Source: Microbacterium aurantiacum (GTDB lineage: Bacteria > Actinomycetota > Actinomycetes > Actinomycetales > Microbacteriaceae). From it: a stretch of 43,700 bases of DNA. Below the pieces are notes generated by a model that was not told where the DNA came from, did no database searches, and worked only from the letters and a program-made list of their open reading frames with translations. Below are positions 43,056-43,700 of this stretch, piece by piece. Each line of letters opens with the position of its first letter. The stretch's first letter is position 1. The stretch spans positions 1 to 43,700 of the forward strand of contig NZ_PGGU01000012.1 of assembly GCF_002872075.1 (NCBI RefSeq), in the 5' to 3' direction. The position numbers were made by a program, and so were the translations under genes.

Positions 43056-43135
43056 GTTCCCATTGTCGCGTGCCGGGGCGGTGGACCGGCGAAGGTTACG
43101 GTTCAGCGTCGTTCGCGGCGGCTACACTCGGGGCC

Positions 43136-43612
43136 ATGAGGACACGGACAGGCGCGGGCGCGGTCACCGCGTTGCTGGCGATCGCGTGCCTTTCGGCGTG
43201 TACCCCGCAGTCATGGGAGCACGATTCAGCACCGGCTCCGACGAAGACGGTGCGGCCCGCGGCGCTCGATCGGTTCGCGGGGTTCTTCGAGGACGAGCCG
43301 ATCCCCGAGGGCGCGAGCGCGATGCGCGGATCGTTCGGACCCGCCGGACAGGTCGGACCCCAGGGATGGCACAACCAGAACGGCGCGGCGGCGGAGTATT
43401 CCGTCACGGTATCGTGCGCCGGTGCCGAGATCGTCGACTTCTGGTTCAGCGAGGCGGACGCGATCGACCATCGGTCCGCGCCCACCGGGAGCATCCGGTG
43501 CCCGTCGAGCGCGACCACGCTGTTGACGACGAGCACGCAGAGCTGGATCATCGAGCTCGACAGCCGCGGTGAGGCCGGCGCCTACCTGGTCACGGCGACC
43601 CCCGCGGTCTGA
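43136..43612 (+). CDS. Predicted lipoprotein of unknown function
   Basis: A 158-residue secreted protein. The signal peptide (RTRTGAGAVTALLAIACLSAC) ends in the lipobox LSAC with lipidated C22. The mature part has a Pro/Thr/Ser/Ala-rich linker, then a compact domain with ASAMRGSFGPAG, VTVSCAGAEIVDFWFSEA and IRCPSSATTLLTTSTQSWII; two further cysteines lie in it and may form a disulfide. No named family is recognised. TACACT (43123-43128) ends 7 bases before the ATG. It is divergent from metX, and a long perfect hairpin follows it. Confidence 0.78.
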   Translation: MRTRTGAGAVTALLAIACLSACTPQSWEHDSAPAPTKTVRPAALDRFAGFFEDEPIPEGASAMRGSFGPAGQVGPQGWHNQNGAAAEYSVTVSCAGAEIVDFWFSEADAIDHRSAPTGSIRCPSSATTLLTTSTQSWIIELDSRGEAGAYLVTATPAV

Positions 43613-43640
43613 CACCGGCCCCGCAGAGGGCACGGCCGGA

Positions 43641-43685
43641 ACGCACGGATGCCCCGGACCGCTGCGGTCCGGGGCATCCGTGCGT
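43641..43685 (+). terminator. Strong stem-loop after the lipoprotein gene
   Basis: A 21-bp perfect stem (43641-43661 with 43665-43685) has the loop CTG. Each arm contains GGATGCC/GGCATCC. No T-run follows. Confidence 0.88.
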
Positions 43686-43700
43686 GGAACGGGATCAGGC

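Noticed and set aside
43056..43135. SAM riboswitch upstream of metX
   Set aside because: The divergent region is only 80 bases and the predicted metX mRNA is leaderless, leaving no room for a riboswitch.

Overview
The window is a compact, high-GC stretch of an actinobacterial chromosome, most likely from Microbacteriaceae and quite possibly Microbacterium. The evidence is a WhiB1-type protein, a SigH/RshA redox sigma pair, the fused 2-oxoglutarate decarboxylase/dehydrogenase Kgd, a GuaB1-type GMP reductase, the orphan kinase PdtaS and a Rv3235-family protein. From secA to the acetyltransferase, the gene content follows the Mycobacterium tuberculosis secA1 - Rv3235 - pdtaS - whiB1 - rsgA - aroA - sigH - rshA neighbourhood. 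I see no rRNA, tRNA, CRISPR array, transposase or prophage, and no gene-free stretch longer than 300 bases.

Layout. 1-2289: a coiled-coil, glycine-tailed protein and a PadR regulator, both leftward. 2290-6390: secA and an AlaA-like aminotransferase. 6338-9704: a cluster of little-known genes (CpaE/MinD-like ATPase, SAF-domain protein, small HTH protein, a protein with two possible Sm-like segments, Rv3235-family protein) whose two divergent promoter regions each hold a perfect DnaA box. 9729-12609: pdtaS, whiB1, a membrane protein and Bcp. 12619-15965: rsgA-aroA leftward and sigH-rshA rightward, with a SigR-type promoter lying over the aroA start. 16021-18686: an Eis-like acetyltransferase and an APC permease. 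18801-27687: an eight-gene carbohydrate operon (solute-binding lipoprotein, two permeases, two ATPases, ROK regulator, GH4 glycosidase, BadF/BadG-type sugar kinase) behind a promoter covered by three related 14-15 bp elements. 27753-33041: kgd and guaB1, divergent. 33117-33817: a low-GC orphan gene and a small membrane protein. 34059-36439: two CNNM/CBS proteins. 36443-43612: an OYE-type reductase, nnrD, a GT87-like membrane protein, a thiamine-binding protein, an MFS exporter, a Nudix hydrolase, metX and a lipoprotein.

Expression style. Sixteen genes start 6 or 7 bases downstream of a -10-like hexamer (13 fit TANNNT), so their mRNAs are probably leaderless. Operon-internal genes instead use 4-base ATGA/GTGA overlaps or a Shine-Dalgarno sequence. 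Seven stem-loop terminators are visible.

The most interesting signals are the twin DnaA-box promoters around the CpaE-like/SAF cluster, an arrangement that could make two SigH isoforms, the ROK-controlled sugar operon that pairs an ABC importer with a GH4 enzyme and a kinase, -10 elements that double as stop codons, and a strand-symmetric excess of the word GGATGC/GCATCC.
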